From Streptomyces sp. MMG1533 (GTDB lineage: Bacteria > Actinomycetota > Actinomycetes > Streptomycetales > Streptomycetaceae): a stretch of DNA of 64,000 bases. The position numbers and the translations under genes were made by a program. The DNA is taken from positions 1 through 64,000 of the forward strand of contig NZ_LGDG01000229.1 in assembly GCF_001279775.1 (NCBI RefSeq), in the 5' to 3' direction. Below, in pieces: positions 17,312 to 25,533 of the stretch (position 1 is its first letter; every line of letters begins with the position of its first letter). The notes under the pieces are model-generated. The model saw nothing but the letters and a program-made list of their open reading frames with translations. It did no database searches and was not told the DNA's origin.

Positions 17312-18526
17312 TCACCGCTCCGCGAGCGCCACGCGCACCGGACCGCCCTTCGGATCCACGCGCCCGGCCCAGCCTGCCGTCAGGGTCACCGTGCGGTTCG
17401 GTACGGCGCTCCAGAGGCGTTGGCGGTGCAGTGGGCGGCCGTCCTGGGTGACCCGCAGGACCGGACGGGACAGTTCGGCCGCGGTGCGCAGGACGTACGG
17501 CAGCCGGTCGGCCGGTGTGACCCGGTTCGGGGCGATCCAGCGCAGGGGCGGGTCCACGATCAGCGGGACGCCCTTCGGCGGTTCGGCTCCGGCGAGCGTC
17601 CCGAGGACGGCACCGGCCGCGTGCGCGCCCTCGCGGGCCGCGGTGGCCGCGCTCTCCACGGCGTGCAGCACACTGCCGACGGCGAACACGCCGGGCCGCG
17701 AGGTGTGCAGGGAGCCGTCGACGGCCGGTCCGCGGGTACCGGTGTCGAGGACCAGTCCGCCGCGCCGGGCCAGTTCGTGCTCGGGCACGAAGTCGCCGGT
17801 GAACACGACGGTGTCGCAGGGCAGCGTGGCCGTCCTGCCGTCCCGGTGGCGCACGCGTACGCCGGAGAGGCGTCCGTGGCCGACGAGTTCGGTGACCGTG
17901 GTGCCGGTGAGGAGCGGGATGGCGTGGCGCAGGCGGGCGTCGAGGGCACGGGCGGGCGTGGTCTGCGGGCGGGCCAGGTCGGTGACCATCGCGACGACCG
18001 AGGCTCCGACGGTCCGTACGGTGTCGGCGGCCGTGTACGAGACGTCCTCCGCGCCGACCACGACCGCGCGCGTGCCGATGTGCTGTCCATACAGGTGCAC
18101 GGCCTGCTGGAGCTCGCCCGTGGTGTACACCCCGGCGGGGCGGGTGCCGGGCACCAGCCGTGCGGCGCGGGGCCGTTCGCGCGCGCCGGTGGCCAGCACG
18201 ACGGCCCGTGCGCCGATCGTCTCCTGCCCGTGCGGGCCGACCGTGTGCAGCGCCAGGGGTCCGGCCCAGTCGAGGGCCGTGACCCCGGTGCGGACGACGG
18301 CTCCGGCGCGCTCGGTGGCGGTGGCGAGCAGGTGGGCGTACTCGGGGCCGGTCAGCGGGTGCAGCCGGGTGCCGTAGCCGCCGTGCGCGCAGTGCCGTGC
18401 GACTCCCCCGGCGTGTTGCTCGCGTTCCAGGACCTCGACGCTGCGCACTCCGGCGGCGGCGAGGCGGGCGGCGGCGGCGAGGCCGGCCGGGCCGGCTCCC
18501 ACGACCAGGACGTCAACCGCCCTCAC
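17312..18526 (-). CDS. NAD(P)/FAD-dependent oxidoreductase (GlpB-like partner)
   Basis: A 404-aa flavoprotein with an N-terminal FAD Rossmann motif ([20 protein letters not shown]). It has a central second nucleotide-binding segment (RAVVVGAEDVSYTAADTVR, with a degenerate GxGxxG) and a C-terminal ATG/GD-like segment (SRPGVFAVGSVLH). The GTG start overlaps the upstream flavoprotein's stop (GTGA), so the two are coupled. In this position it resembles the second flavoprotein subunit of dehydrogenases that pair with a GlpA-like protein. The exact substrate is uncertain. Confidence 0.8.
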   Translation of the reverse strand: MRAVDVLVVGAGPAGLAAAARLAAAGVRSVEVLEREQHAGGVARHCAHGGYGTRLHPLTGPEYAHLLATATERAGAVVRTGVTALDWAGPLALHTVGPHGQETIGARAVVLATGARERPRAARLVPGTRPAGVYTTGELQQAVHLYGQHIGTRAVVVGAEDVSYTAADTVRTVGASVVAMVTDLARPQTTPARALDARLRHAIPLLTGTTVTELVGHGRLSGVRVRHRDGRTATLPCDTVVFTGDFVPEHELARRGGLVLDTGTRGPAVDGSLHTSRPGVFAVGSVLHAVESAATAAREGAHAAGAVLGTLAGAEPPKGVPLIVDPPLRWIAPNRVTPADRLPYVLRTAAELSRPVLRVTQDGRPLHRQRLWSAVPNRTVTLTAGWAGRVDPKGGPVRVALAER

Positions 18527-19929
18527 GCCCGCGCCCCCTCGAACAGCGCCCGCACGGCCGCACCGCAGTAGAACCCCTGGCAGCGGCCTGCCCGGGCCCG
18601 GGTCCGGCGGCGCAGGCCGTCGAGGCCGGCGGGTGGGATCGGGCCGGCGAGGGCGTCGCGGATCTCGCCGCGCGAGACACGTTCGCAGTGGCAGACGAGG
18701 GTGCCGTACTCCGGGTCGGCCGCGACGAGTTCGGGCCGCTGGTGGGGGCGCGGGAAGGCCTCGCCGAGGCTGGGCATGCGGACCGGCTCCAGCTCCCGTG
18801 CCGCCGGGCCCTGTTCCAGCCCCGCTTCGGCGAGCAGCCCCGTCACGTGCTCGGCGATGGCGAGGGACGCGGTGAGGCCGGTGGAGCGGATGCCGCCGAC
18901 GGTGACGTACGTCTGGTCGGGGTGGGCGGCGATGTGGTAGTCGTCGTGCTCGGTGGCGGCGCGCAGGCCGGCGTAGACGGCGGTGACGTCCTCGTCGAGC
19001 AGGTCGGGGAGGATACGGCGGCCCTTCTCCCCCAGCATGTCCAGCCCTTCGGCCGTCGAGCCGGTGACCCGCTTGTCGTCCAGGTCCTCGGCGGTCGGGC
19101 CGAGCAGGACGTTGCCGTAGACCGTGGGCGCGACCAGGACGCCCTTGCCGAGCTCCGTGGGCACGGGCAGCAGGATGTGGCGCACGAGGCCGCGGGCGAG
19201 CTTGTCGAAGACGAGGAGCTGGCCGCGGCGCGGGGTGACGGTGAAGTCCTCGTGGCCGAGCTGCCGGTCGAGGGTGTCGGCGTGCAGTCCGGCCGCGTTG
19301 ACGAGCCAGCGGGTGCGCAGGGTGCCCCGTCCGGTGCCGACGACATGGGTACCGTCCTGCCGACTCAGCTGCTTCACGCGGCAGTTGAGGTGGAGTTCGA
19401 CTCCGTGCCGGACGGCCTGGGTGGCGTACGCCAGAGTGGTCGTCCAGGGGCAGATGATGCTCTCGCCGGGCACGTGCAGGGCACCGAGCGCGCCGGGGCC
19501 GAGGTGCGGTTCGCGCTCGTACAGCTCGCCGGGCCCGATCAGGCGGGTGTTCCGGTGGTCGTTGCGCTCGGCCTTCCCGGCGAGGCGGGGCAGCGCGGCG
19601 AGCTGCTCCTCGTCCCAGGCGACGAGGAGTGCGCCGACGGGTTCGACGGGGATGCCGGACTCGGCGGCGTACGCGGCCAGCAGGCGTGAGCCCTCGCGGA
19701 CCAGGCGTGCCTCCAGGGAACCGGGTACGGCGTCGAAACCGGTGTGCAGGATGGCGGTGTTGGCCTTCGAGGTGCCCTGACCGACGTCGTCCTGCGCCTC
19801 GACGAGGGCGATGCGCAGTCCGGGACGGCGGGCGAGGGCACGGGCGATCGCACAGCCGACGACCCCGGCACCGACGATCACGACGTCGTACGGGGCCGAA
19901 GGCAGCGGCCCTCGGTCCGTGACCGTCAT
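18523..19929 (-). CDS. GlpA-like FAD dehydrogenase with C-terminal BFD [2Fe-2S] domain
   Basis: A 468-aa FAD-dependent dehydrogenase of the glycerol-3-phosphate/L-2-hydroxyglutarate dehydrogenase family. The N-terminal FAD motif is DVVIVGAGVVGCAIARALAR, followed by TSKANTAILHTGFDA typical of GlpA. The C-terminus carries a BFD-like iron-sulfur domain with CHCERVSRGEI and CQGFYC supplying four cysteines. It is coupled by ATGA to the kinase upstream and by GTGA to the second flavoprotein downstream. The operon therefore reads kinase, dehydrogenase A, dehydrogenase B, consistent with glycerol or a related polyol being phosphorylated and then oxidised. Confidence 0.86.
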   Translation of the reverse strand: MTVTDRGPLPSAPYDVVIVGAGVVGCAIARALARRPGLRIALVEAQDDVGQGTSKANTAILHTGFDAVPGSLEARLVREGSRLLAAYAAESGIPVEPVGALLVAWDEEQLAALPRLAGKAERNDHRNTRLIGPGELYEREPHLGPGALGALHVPGESIICPWTTTLAYATQAVRHGVELHLNCRVKQLSRQDGTHVVGTGRGTLRTRWLVNAAGLHADTLDRQLGHEDFTVTPRRGQLLVFDKLARGLVRHILLPVPTELGKGVLVAPTVYGNVLLGPTAEDLDDKRVTGSTAEGLDMLGEKGRRILPDLLDEDVTAVYAGLRAATEHDDYHIAAHPDQTYVTVGGIRSTGLTASLAIAEHVTGLLAEAGLEQGPAARELEPVRMPSLGEAFPRPHQRPELVAADPEYGTLVCHCERVSRGEIRDALAGPIPPAGLDGLRRRTRARAGRCQGFYCGAAVRALFEGARA

Positions 19930-21365
19930 GCGGGCGTCCCGTCGAGCAACGCGGTCACGGCCGCCCGGAAGCCGCCGAGGCGCTGGGCGGCCTCGTCGGC
20001 CGAGACGAGCGGCTCGTACACGGCGGCCGGCTTCCAGTCCGGCAGCGCGTCGGCCACGCTCAGCCCGGGTTCGGCGCCGAGCCGCGCCAGCGCGCCCGCC
20101 CCGAGCGCGGTCGCGTCGGGCAGCGCGGACACCTCGACGGGGCGTTGCAGCAGGTCGGCCTGGGTCTGCATGAGCAGGGCGGAGCGGGTCAGGCCGCCGT
20201 CGACGCGCAGGACGCCGAGCGCCCCGCCGAGGTCGGCCGCGGCGGCCTCCGCGAGCAACACCACCTGCGCGGCGAGGCCCTCGCAGAGCGCGCGTACGAG
20301 GTGCCCGGGGCCGGTGTCCAGGCCGAGTCCCGTGAGGGAGCCGCGCAGGTCGCCGCGCCACCAGGGGGCGGCGAGCCCGGCGAGGGCCGGGACGAAGGTG
20401 ACGCCGCCGCTGTCGGGCACGGTCCGGCCGACGGTGTCGAGGTCGGCGGCGCCCTGGATGACGCCGAGGTCGGTGAGCCAGCGGACAGCGGAGGCGGCCG
20501 TGTACACCTGGCCGTCGAGGCAGTAGCTGGTGCGTCCGCCGAGCCGCCAGGCGACACAGCTGACCAGCCCGGAGGTGCCGCGCCGGGGCGTGTCGCCGGT
20601 GTGGGCGAGGAGGAACGCCCCGGTGCCGTAGGTGCACTTGACGCCGCCGGGTGCGGTGATGCGCTGGGCGAGCAGAGCGGCCTGCTGGTCGACGACCAGC
20701 CCGGTGAGCGGGATCTCGGGTCCGAAGGCGGTGGTCGTACCGACCGGCCCGGCGGTGTCGACGACGTCCGGCAGTCGCTCGCCGGACAGGCCGTACACCT
20801 CCAGCGCGCGCTGTGACCACTGCGCATGGTCGAGGTCCAGGAGTTGCGTACGGCCGGCGGTGGCGGCGTCCGTGACATACGCGCCGGTGAGGCGGTGGAC
20901 CAGCCAGGCATCGCTGGTGGTGACGACTCCCTCGGTGGTGAGGTGCCGTCGTGTCCAGGCCATCTTGGGAGCGGCGAAATAGGGGTCGAGGGGCAGGCCG
21001 GTCAGCTGCCGCAACTCATCGGCGTGCTCGGCGAGTTCGGCGCACACGCTCTCGGCCCGGCGGTCCTGCCAGACGAGGGCGTCGGTGAGCGGACGGCCCG
21101 TCGACGGGTCCCAGGCGAGCACGGTCTCGCCCTGGTTGGCGAGGCCCAGTGCGACGACGGGTTCCCGCGCCTCGGCGAGGGCGCGGGTACCGGCCTCGAC
21201 CACCGAGTCGTACAGCTCGGCGGGGTCGGCTTCCACCAGTCCGCCGGGCAGATGACGGGGTCGTACGGCGGCGAACCCGGTCCCGATGACGCCGCGTTCT
21301 GGGCAGACCACCAGAGCCTTGGTGCCGGACGTGCCCTGGTCGACGGCGAGTACCGGACCTGCCAT
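19926..21365 (-). CDS. FGGY-family carbohydrate kinase (glycerol-kinase-like)
   Basis: A 479-aa sugar/polyol kinase. VLAVDQGTSGTKALV is the N-terminal ATPase motif, and GVKCTYGTGAFLLAHTGD and LRVDGGLTRSALLMQTQADL are conserved blocks of FGGY kinases. It is first in a three-gene operon with GlpA/GlpB-like flavoproteins, so glycerol is the most likely substrate. Xylulose or another polyol cannot be excluded. No transporter gene accompanies it. ATG 21365 is preceded by GGGAGGGG. Confidence 0.87.
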   Translation of the reverse strand: MAGPVLAVDQGTSGTKALVVCPERGVIGTGFAAVRPRHLPGGLVEADPAELYDSVVEAGTRALAEAREPVVALGLANQGETVLAWDPSTGRPLTDALVWQDRRAESVCAELAEHADELRQLTGLPLDPYFAAPKMAWTRRHLTTEGVVTTSDAWLVHRLTGAYVTDAATAGRTQLLDLDHAQWSQRALEVYGLSGERLPDVVDTAGPVGTTTAFGPEIPLTGLVVDQQAALLAQRITAPGGVKCTYGTGAFLLAHTGDTPRRGTSGLVSCVAWRLGGRTSYCLDGQVYTAASAVRWLTDLGVIQGAADLDTVGRTVPDSGGVTFVPALAGLAAPWWRGDLRGSLTGLGLDTGPGHLVRALCEGLAAQVVLLAEAAAADLGGALGVLRVDGGLTRSALLMQTQADLLQRPVEVSALPDATALGAGALARLGAEPGLSVADALPDWKPAAVYEPLVSADEAAQRLGGFRAAVTALLDGTPA

Positions 21366-21459
21366 CACGCCCCTCCCTCGGTGATCACAGCCCGACAGCC
21401 TGCCGCCGACGGCCCCACGCGTCAAGCACCCCCCGACCAGCACCGACGCCGCCCTGTCC

Positions 21460-21480
21460 ATTGGCTGATGGCCAGTCAAT
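21460..21480. promoter_or_regulatory. Imperfect 21-bp dyad in the kinase/hypothetical divergent region
   Basis: ATTGGCTG at 21460-21467 pairs with CAGTCAAT at 21473-21480 (7 of 8 positions, 5-bp spacer). It lies about 95 bases upstream of the kinase operon start and about 55 bases upstream of a plus-strand promoter. It is a candidate operator for a regulator outside the window. Confidence 0.4.
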
Positions 21481-21513
21481 TGACCTTCAAGCCAAAGAAG
21501 TTCGGGAACCGAA

Positions 21514-21541
21514 TGTGACACACAAGCACCACCCCTATAGT
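21514..21541 (+). promoter_or_regulatory. Probable promoter for the 21649 gene
   Basis: TGTGAC (21514-21519), a 16-base spacer and TATAGT (21536-21541) form a plausible vegetative-type promoter about 110 bases before the start codon. It would leave an untranslated leader of roughly 100 bases. Confidence 0.4.
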
Positions 21542-21648
21542 GACCGCGGACCAACGCGATCTCCTCAACCGCCGCCCCGAGGAGGGCTGTTGTTACTCCA
21601 TCTTGCCGTCCGGCCCGACCCGTTCCCGTTACCCGGGGCGGACGGCTG

Positions 21649-22644
21649 ATGGCCAGAGACGGAGCACGCCCCGCTTACGATCCCGCAGGCCAGGACGCCG
21701 AACTGCGCGCCGCCCTCCAGGAGGTGCGGACCGGGCGCTGGATGTCGATGCGGACCCTGCTGGAGCGGACCGTGACCTGGTGGCAGTGGACGCAGCGCAC
21801 CCAGGTCCTGGCCGCGGCCGCCGCCGGCACCGACGTGGTGCGGACCTGGCTCGCCGAGGAGCCGGACAGCGTGCCGGCGACGGTGATGCGGGCCCGGGTA
21901 GCCGTGGAGCGCGCGTTACGGGCCCGGCGCGAGGAACACCGCCGCACGCACGAACTGTGGATCGAGGCCTGGGACCTGAGCGACGCGGCCACACGTGTCG
22001 CACCCCAGGACCCCGTGCCCTGGGTGTGTCTGCTGGCGCTCGCCCAGCTGGACCGCAGGCAGCTGTGGGAGGAGCACCGGGCGGCGCCGCCCGAGCCGAT
22101 GCTGCCGCCCGGGCCGTGGGGCCTGCTGGCCGAGGCCGACAAGCGAGACCCGTACAACCGCGAGGCCCACCACCGCATGCTGCAGTTCCTGTACGCGCAG
22201 GCGGCCTCGGAACGGCTGGCGGAGGCGGTCGGCTACGCGCACTGGGTGGCCGACACGGCCCCGCCGGGCTCCGCGCTGCACGTCCTGCCGCTCCATGTGC
22301 GGGTCGAGCGCTACCGGCGCGGGGGCGGGCGCTCCGCCGCCCTGGATCTGCACTGGGTGGCCGAGGACGCGACGCGCGAGGCACGCCGGGCGTACCACGC
22401 CTGGTTCGAGCGGTCCCTGCCGGTCGAACACTCCCCGCTCGACCTCAACCACCTGGCCCACGCCCTGTGGGGAGCGCTGCAGTTCGAGGAAGCGGCCCGG
22501 GTGTTCGACGCGATCGGCCCGTACTACACGCCCGTGCCCTGGGCCCACCGCACCGCGGATCCGGGCGACCAGTCCCAGGCCGTACGGATCTTCCTCCAGG
22601 CCCGTGCGCGCAGCCGGTCCGCGGCACCCGGCCCCGACGCCTGA
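21649..22644 (+). CDS. Hypothetical helical-repeat protein with a TTA codon
   Basis: A 331-aa soluble, mostly helical protein rich in Trp, Ala and Arg, with TPR-like spacing (for example DLNHLAHALWGALQFEEAAR). No catalytic motif is recognisable and I cannot assign a family with confidence. Leu codon 90 is TTA (21916-21918), the rare codon whose translation depends on the bldA tRNA in Streptomyces, so expression may be tied to development. It precedes the permease gene by 46 bases and could be co-transcribed with it. Confidence 0.75.
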   Translation: MARDGARPAYDPAGQDAELRAALQEVRTGRWMSMRTLLERTVTWWQWTQRTQVLAAAAAGTDVVRTWLAEEPDSVPATVMRARVAVERALRARREEHRRTHELWIEAWDLSDAATRVAPQDPVPWVCLLALAQLDRRQLWEEHRAAPPEPMLPPGPWGLLAEADKRDPYNREAHHRMLQFLYAQAASERLAEAVGYAHWVADTAPPGSALHVLPLHVRVERYRRGGGRSAALDLHWVAEDATREARRAYHAWFERSLPVEHSPLDLNHLAHALWGALQFEEAARVFDAIGPYYTPVPWAHRTADPGDQSQAVRIFLQARARSRSAAPGPDA

Positions 22645-22690
22645 CGACTCGACTTCCCCCGTGTTCCGTCCCCTCACCGGAGGTTTTCGC

Positions 22691-24220
22691 ATGTCCCCCA
22701 GTCCCGGTTCGTCGACATCCCGAGGAGTCCCGCAGCACGACGAGGAGAGGCGCCTGCGCGAGCTCGGCTACCGGCCGGTGCTCGCCCGCCGTATGGGCGG
22801 CTTCGGCAACTTCGCGATCAGCTTCTCGGTGATCTCGATCCTGTCCGGCTGCATGACCCTGTACGGCTTCGGCATGGGCGCGGGCGGCCCCGCCGTGATG
22901 CTGTGGGGCTGGGCGGGCGTCGGCCTGTTCGTGCTGTGCGTGGGACTGGCGCTGGCTGAGGTCACCAGCGCGTATCCGACGTCCGGCGCCCTGTACTACA
23001 TGGCCGACCGGCTCGGCGGGCGCCGCTGGGGCTGGTACACGGGCTGGCTGAACCTGCTCGGTCTGCTCGGCGCGATCGCCGGCATCGACTACGGCGCCGC
23101 CCTGTTCGCGGGGGCGTTCGCCAACCTCCAGTGGGGTTTCGAGCCGACGCCGGAGAAGACGATGCTGATCTTCATGGCGATCCTGCTGCTGCACGCCGTA
23201 CTGAACCTGTTCGGCGTGCGGCTGGTCAGCGTGCTCAACTCGATATCCGTGTGGTGGCACCTGGCGGGCGTGGCCGTCATCGTCGGCGCGCTGGCGATCG
23301 TCCCCGACCACCACCGGTCCCCGTCCTTCGTGTTCACCGAGTTCGTCAACGACACCGGCTGGTCCAACCCGGTCTACGTGGCCGCGATCGGCCTGCTGCT
23401 CGCCCAGTACACGTTCTCCGGCTACGACGCCTCGGCGCACCTGTCCGAGGAGACCTCCAACGCGTCGGTGTCGGCCGCGAAGGGCATCGTGCGTTCCATC
23501 TGGGTGTCGTGGATCGCGGGCTTCGTGCTGCTCGCCGGTCTCACCTTCGCCATCCAGGACTACGACGCCACGCGGGCCACGGAGACCGGGGTGCCGCCCG
23601 CGCAGATCCTGCTCGACGGTCTGGGCACGGACGGGGCGAGCGCGCTGCTGCTGGTGGTGATCGTGGCCCAGCTGTTCTGCGGCAACGCGGAGGTCGCGGC
23701 GGCCAGTCGGATGGTGTTCGCGTTCAGCCGGGACAAGGCCCTGCCGGGTTCCGCACTGTGGCGCAAGGTCAGCGAGCGCACCCAGACCCCGGTCGCGGCG
23801 GTGTGGCTGTCGGTGGTGGTCGCCTGTGTGCTCGCCCTGCCGTCCCTGTACTCGACGACCGCCTACGGCGCGGTGACCGCCATCAACGTCATCGGCATCA
23901 CACCGGCGTACGCCATTCCCGTCCTGTTGCGCCTGCGCGCTGGCGATCGTTTTCAGCCGGGTCCGTGGAACCTGGGCCGGTGGAGCAAGCCGATCGGATG
24001 GGTCGCCGTGGTGTGGGTGGCCTGTGTGACGGTCCTGTTCTGTCTGCCGCAGTCGTCGCCGGTGACGGTGGCCACGATGAACTACGCCTCCGTGGCCCTC
24101 GCCGTCGTACTGGTCCTCGCCACGGTGTGGTGGTTCGTCGCCCGCCGTTCGTACGGAACGCCCACCACCGCCGCGTACTCCGACCGCGAGCAGGCCGAAC
24201 TGGCCGAGGGGATCGTCTGA
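22691..24220 (+). CDS. APC-superfamily amino acid permease
   Basis: A 509-aa, roughly 12-helix secondary transporter of the amino acid-polyamine-choline superfamily. The typical N-terminal region FGNFAISFSVISILSGCMTL leads into a helix-1 Gly-rich segment. Helix 6 contains YTFSGYDASAHLSEET and helix 8 contains LFCGNAEVAAASRMVFAFSR. These are the blocks of bacterial and fungal GABA/choline-type permeases. ATG 22691 is preceded by GGAGG. The substrate is not deducible. A nitrogen-containing compound feeding the catabolic genes nearby is possible but unproven. Confidence 0.9.
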   Translation: MSPSPGSSTSRGVPQHDEERRLRELGYRPVLARRMGGFGNFAISFSVISILSGCMTLYGFGMGAGGPAVMLWGWAGVGLFVLCVGLALAEVTSAYPTSGALYYMADRLGGRRWGWYTGWLNLLGLLGAIAGIDYGAALFAGAFANLQWGFEPTPEKTMLIFMAILLLHAVLNLFGVRLVSVLNSISVWWHLAGVAVIVGALAIVPDHHRSPSFVFTEFVNDTGWSNPVYVAAIGLLLAQYTFSGYDASAHLSEETSNASVSAAKGIVRSIWVSWIAGFVLLAGLTFAIQDYDATRATETGVPPAQILLDGLGTDGASALLLVVIVAQLFCGNAEVAAASRMVFAFSRDKALPGSALWRKVSERTQTPVAAVWLSVVVACVLALPSLYSTTAYGAVTAINVIGITPAYAIPVLLRLRAGDRFQPGPWNLGRWSKPIGWVAVVWVACVTVLFCLPQSSPVTVATMNYASVALAVVLVLATVWWFVARRSYGTPTTAAYSDREQAELAEGIV

Positions 24221-24417
24221 AACACCGCGATCCGGCGCCGGGCCCGGTACGAACTCCTGTACCGGATGCGGCAGGATGAGCGGTCGCGCCGACCATGGGG
24301 GGCTTCCTGGCCGGCACGACCTCTCATCCGGAATCGAACAGGTGGCAACGTGACGCAACTTCACATCCGGCCGTCGGCGAGGGCCTTCGCCGCAGGACTT
24401 CTCTCCGGAGGTGACCG

Positions 24418-25515
24418 GTGAAGCGGGATCTCACCATGGACGACCTGGTGATCGCCGGGATCGCCCTGATCGCGGGCCTGCTGGCGGCGTTCCTGCTGCG
24501 CATGCTGCTGCGCTGGCTGGGCAAGCACGCCGACCGCACCCGCTGGAGCGGCGACGACGTCATCGTGGACGCGCTGCGCACGGTCGTACCGGCTGCGGCG
24601 ATCGCGGGTGGTGCTGCCTCCGCGGCGGCGGCGCTGCCGCTGATCTCGGCCGTCCAGCACACCGTCAACCAGATCCTGACCGTGCTGCTGATCTTCGTCG
24701 TGACGGTGGCGGCCGCCCGGCTGGTCGCCGGTCTCGTCCGGTCGGTCACCCAGTCCCGCTCCGGGGTCGCCGGGTCGGCCACGATCTTCGTCAACATCAC
24801 CCGGGTGCTGGTCCTGGCGATCGGCTTCCTGGTGGTGCTGCAGACGCTGGGCATCTCCATAGCGCCGATGCTCACCGCGCTGGGCGTCGGCGGTCTGGCG
24901 GTCGCGCTGGCCCTCCAGGACACCCTCGCCAACCTCTTCGCGGGCATCCACATCCTCGCCTCCAAGACCGTCCAGCCCGGCGACTACATCCGGCTGAGCA
25001 GCGGCGAGGAGGGCTACGTCGAGGACATCAACTGGCGTCAGACCACGGTCCGCGCGCTCTCCAACAACCTGGTCGTCATCCCCAACGGGGAGCTCGCGAA
25101 GACGAACATGACCAACTTCATGCGTCCCGAGCAGCAGTTGACCATCCTGGTCCAGGTGGGGGTGGCGTACGACAGCGACCTGGAGCACGTCGAGCGGGTG
25201 ACCATCGAGGTCGTCGCCGAGGTCATGACCGAGATCACCGGCGCGGTCCCCGACCATGAGCCGCTGGTCCGCTTCCACACCTTCGGCGACTCCCGGATCG
25301 GCTTCACGGTGATCCTGGGCGTCGGCGAGTTCAGCGACCAGTTCCGGATCAAGCACGAGTTCATCAAGCGCCTGCACCGGCGCTACCGCGAGGAGGGCAT
25401 CCGCATCCCGGCGCCCACGCGCACGGTGGCGTTGCAGCAGGGCACGGTGGTGATCCCGCAGCAGCGCGGCGCGGAGATCGAACCGGGCGAAGTCTCCTCC
25501 GCCCGGCTCGACTGA
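24418..25515 (+). CDS. MscS-family mechanosensitive ion channel
   Basis: A 365-aa membrane protein with three to four N-terminal helices. The pore-helix/beta-domain junction GGLAVALALQDTLANLFAG and the beta-barrel segment VQPGDYIRLSSGEEGYVEDI are diagnostic of MscS. The following NNLVVIPNGELAKTNMTN is also conserved. It would relieve osmotic downshock. GTG 24418 is the chosen start because GGAGGTGA sits 4 bases upstream. It is convergent with the M1 peptidase, with only 18 bases between stops. Confidence 0.93.
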   Translation: MKRDLTMDDLVIAGIALIAGLLAAFLLRMLLRWLGKHADRTRWSGDDVIVDALRTVVPAAAIAGGAASAAAALPLISAVQHTVNQILTVLLIFVVTVAAARLVAGLVRSVTQSRSGVAGSATIFVNITRVLVLAIGFLVVLQTLGISIAPMLTALGVGGLAVALALQDTLANLFAGIHILASKTVQPGDYIRLSSGEEGYVEDINWRQTTVRALSNNLVVIPNGELAKTNMTNFMRPEQQLTILVQVGVAYDSDLEHVERVTIEVVAEVMTEITGAVPDHEPLVRFHTFGDSRIGFTVILGVGEFSDQFRIKHEFIKRLHRRYREEGIRIPAPTRTVALQQGTVVIPQQRGAEIEPGEVSSARLD

Positions 25516-25533
25516 TCACCTACCTCGACTCCC

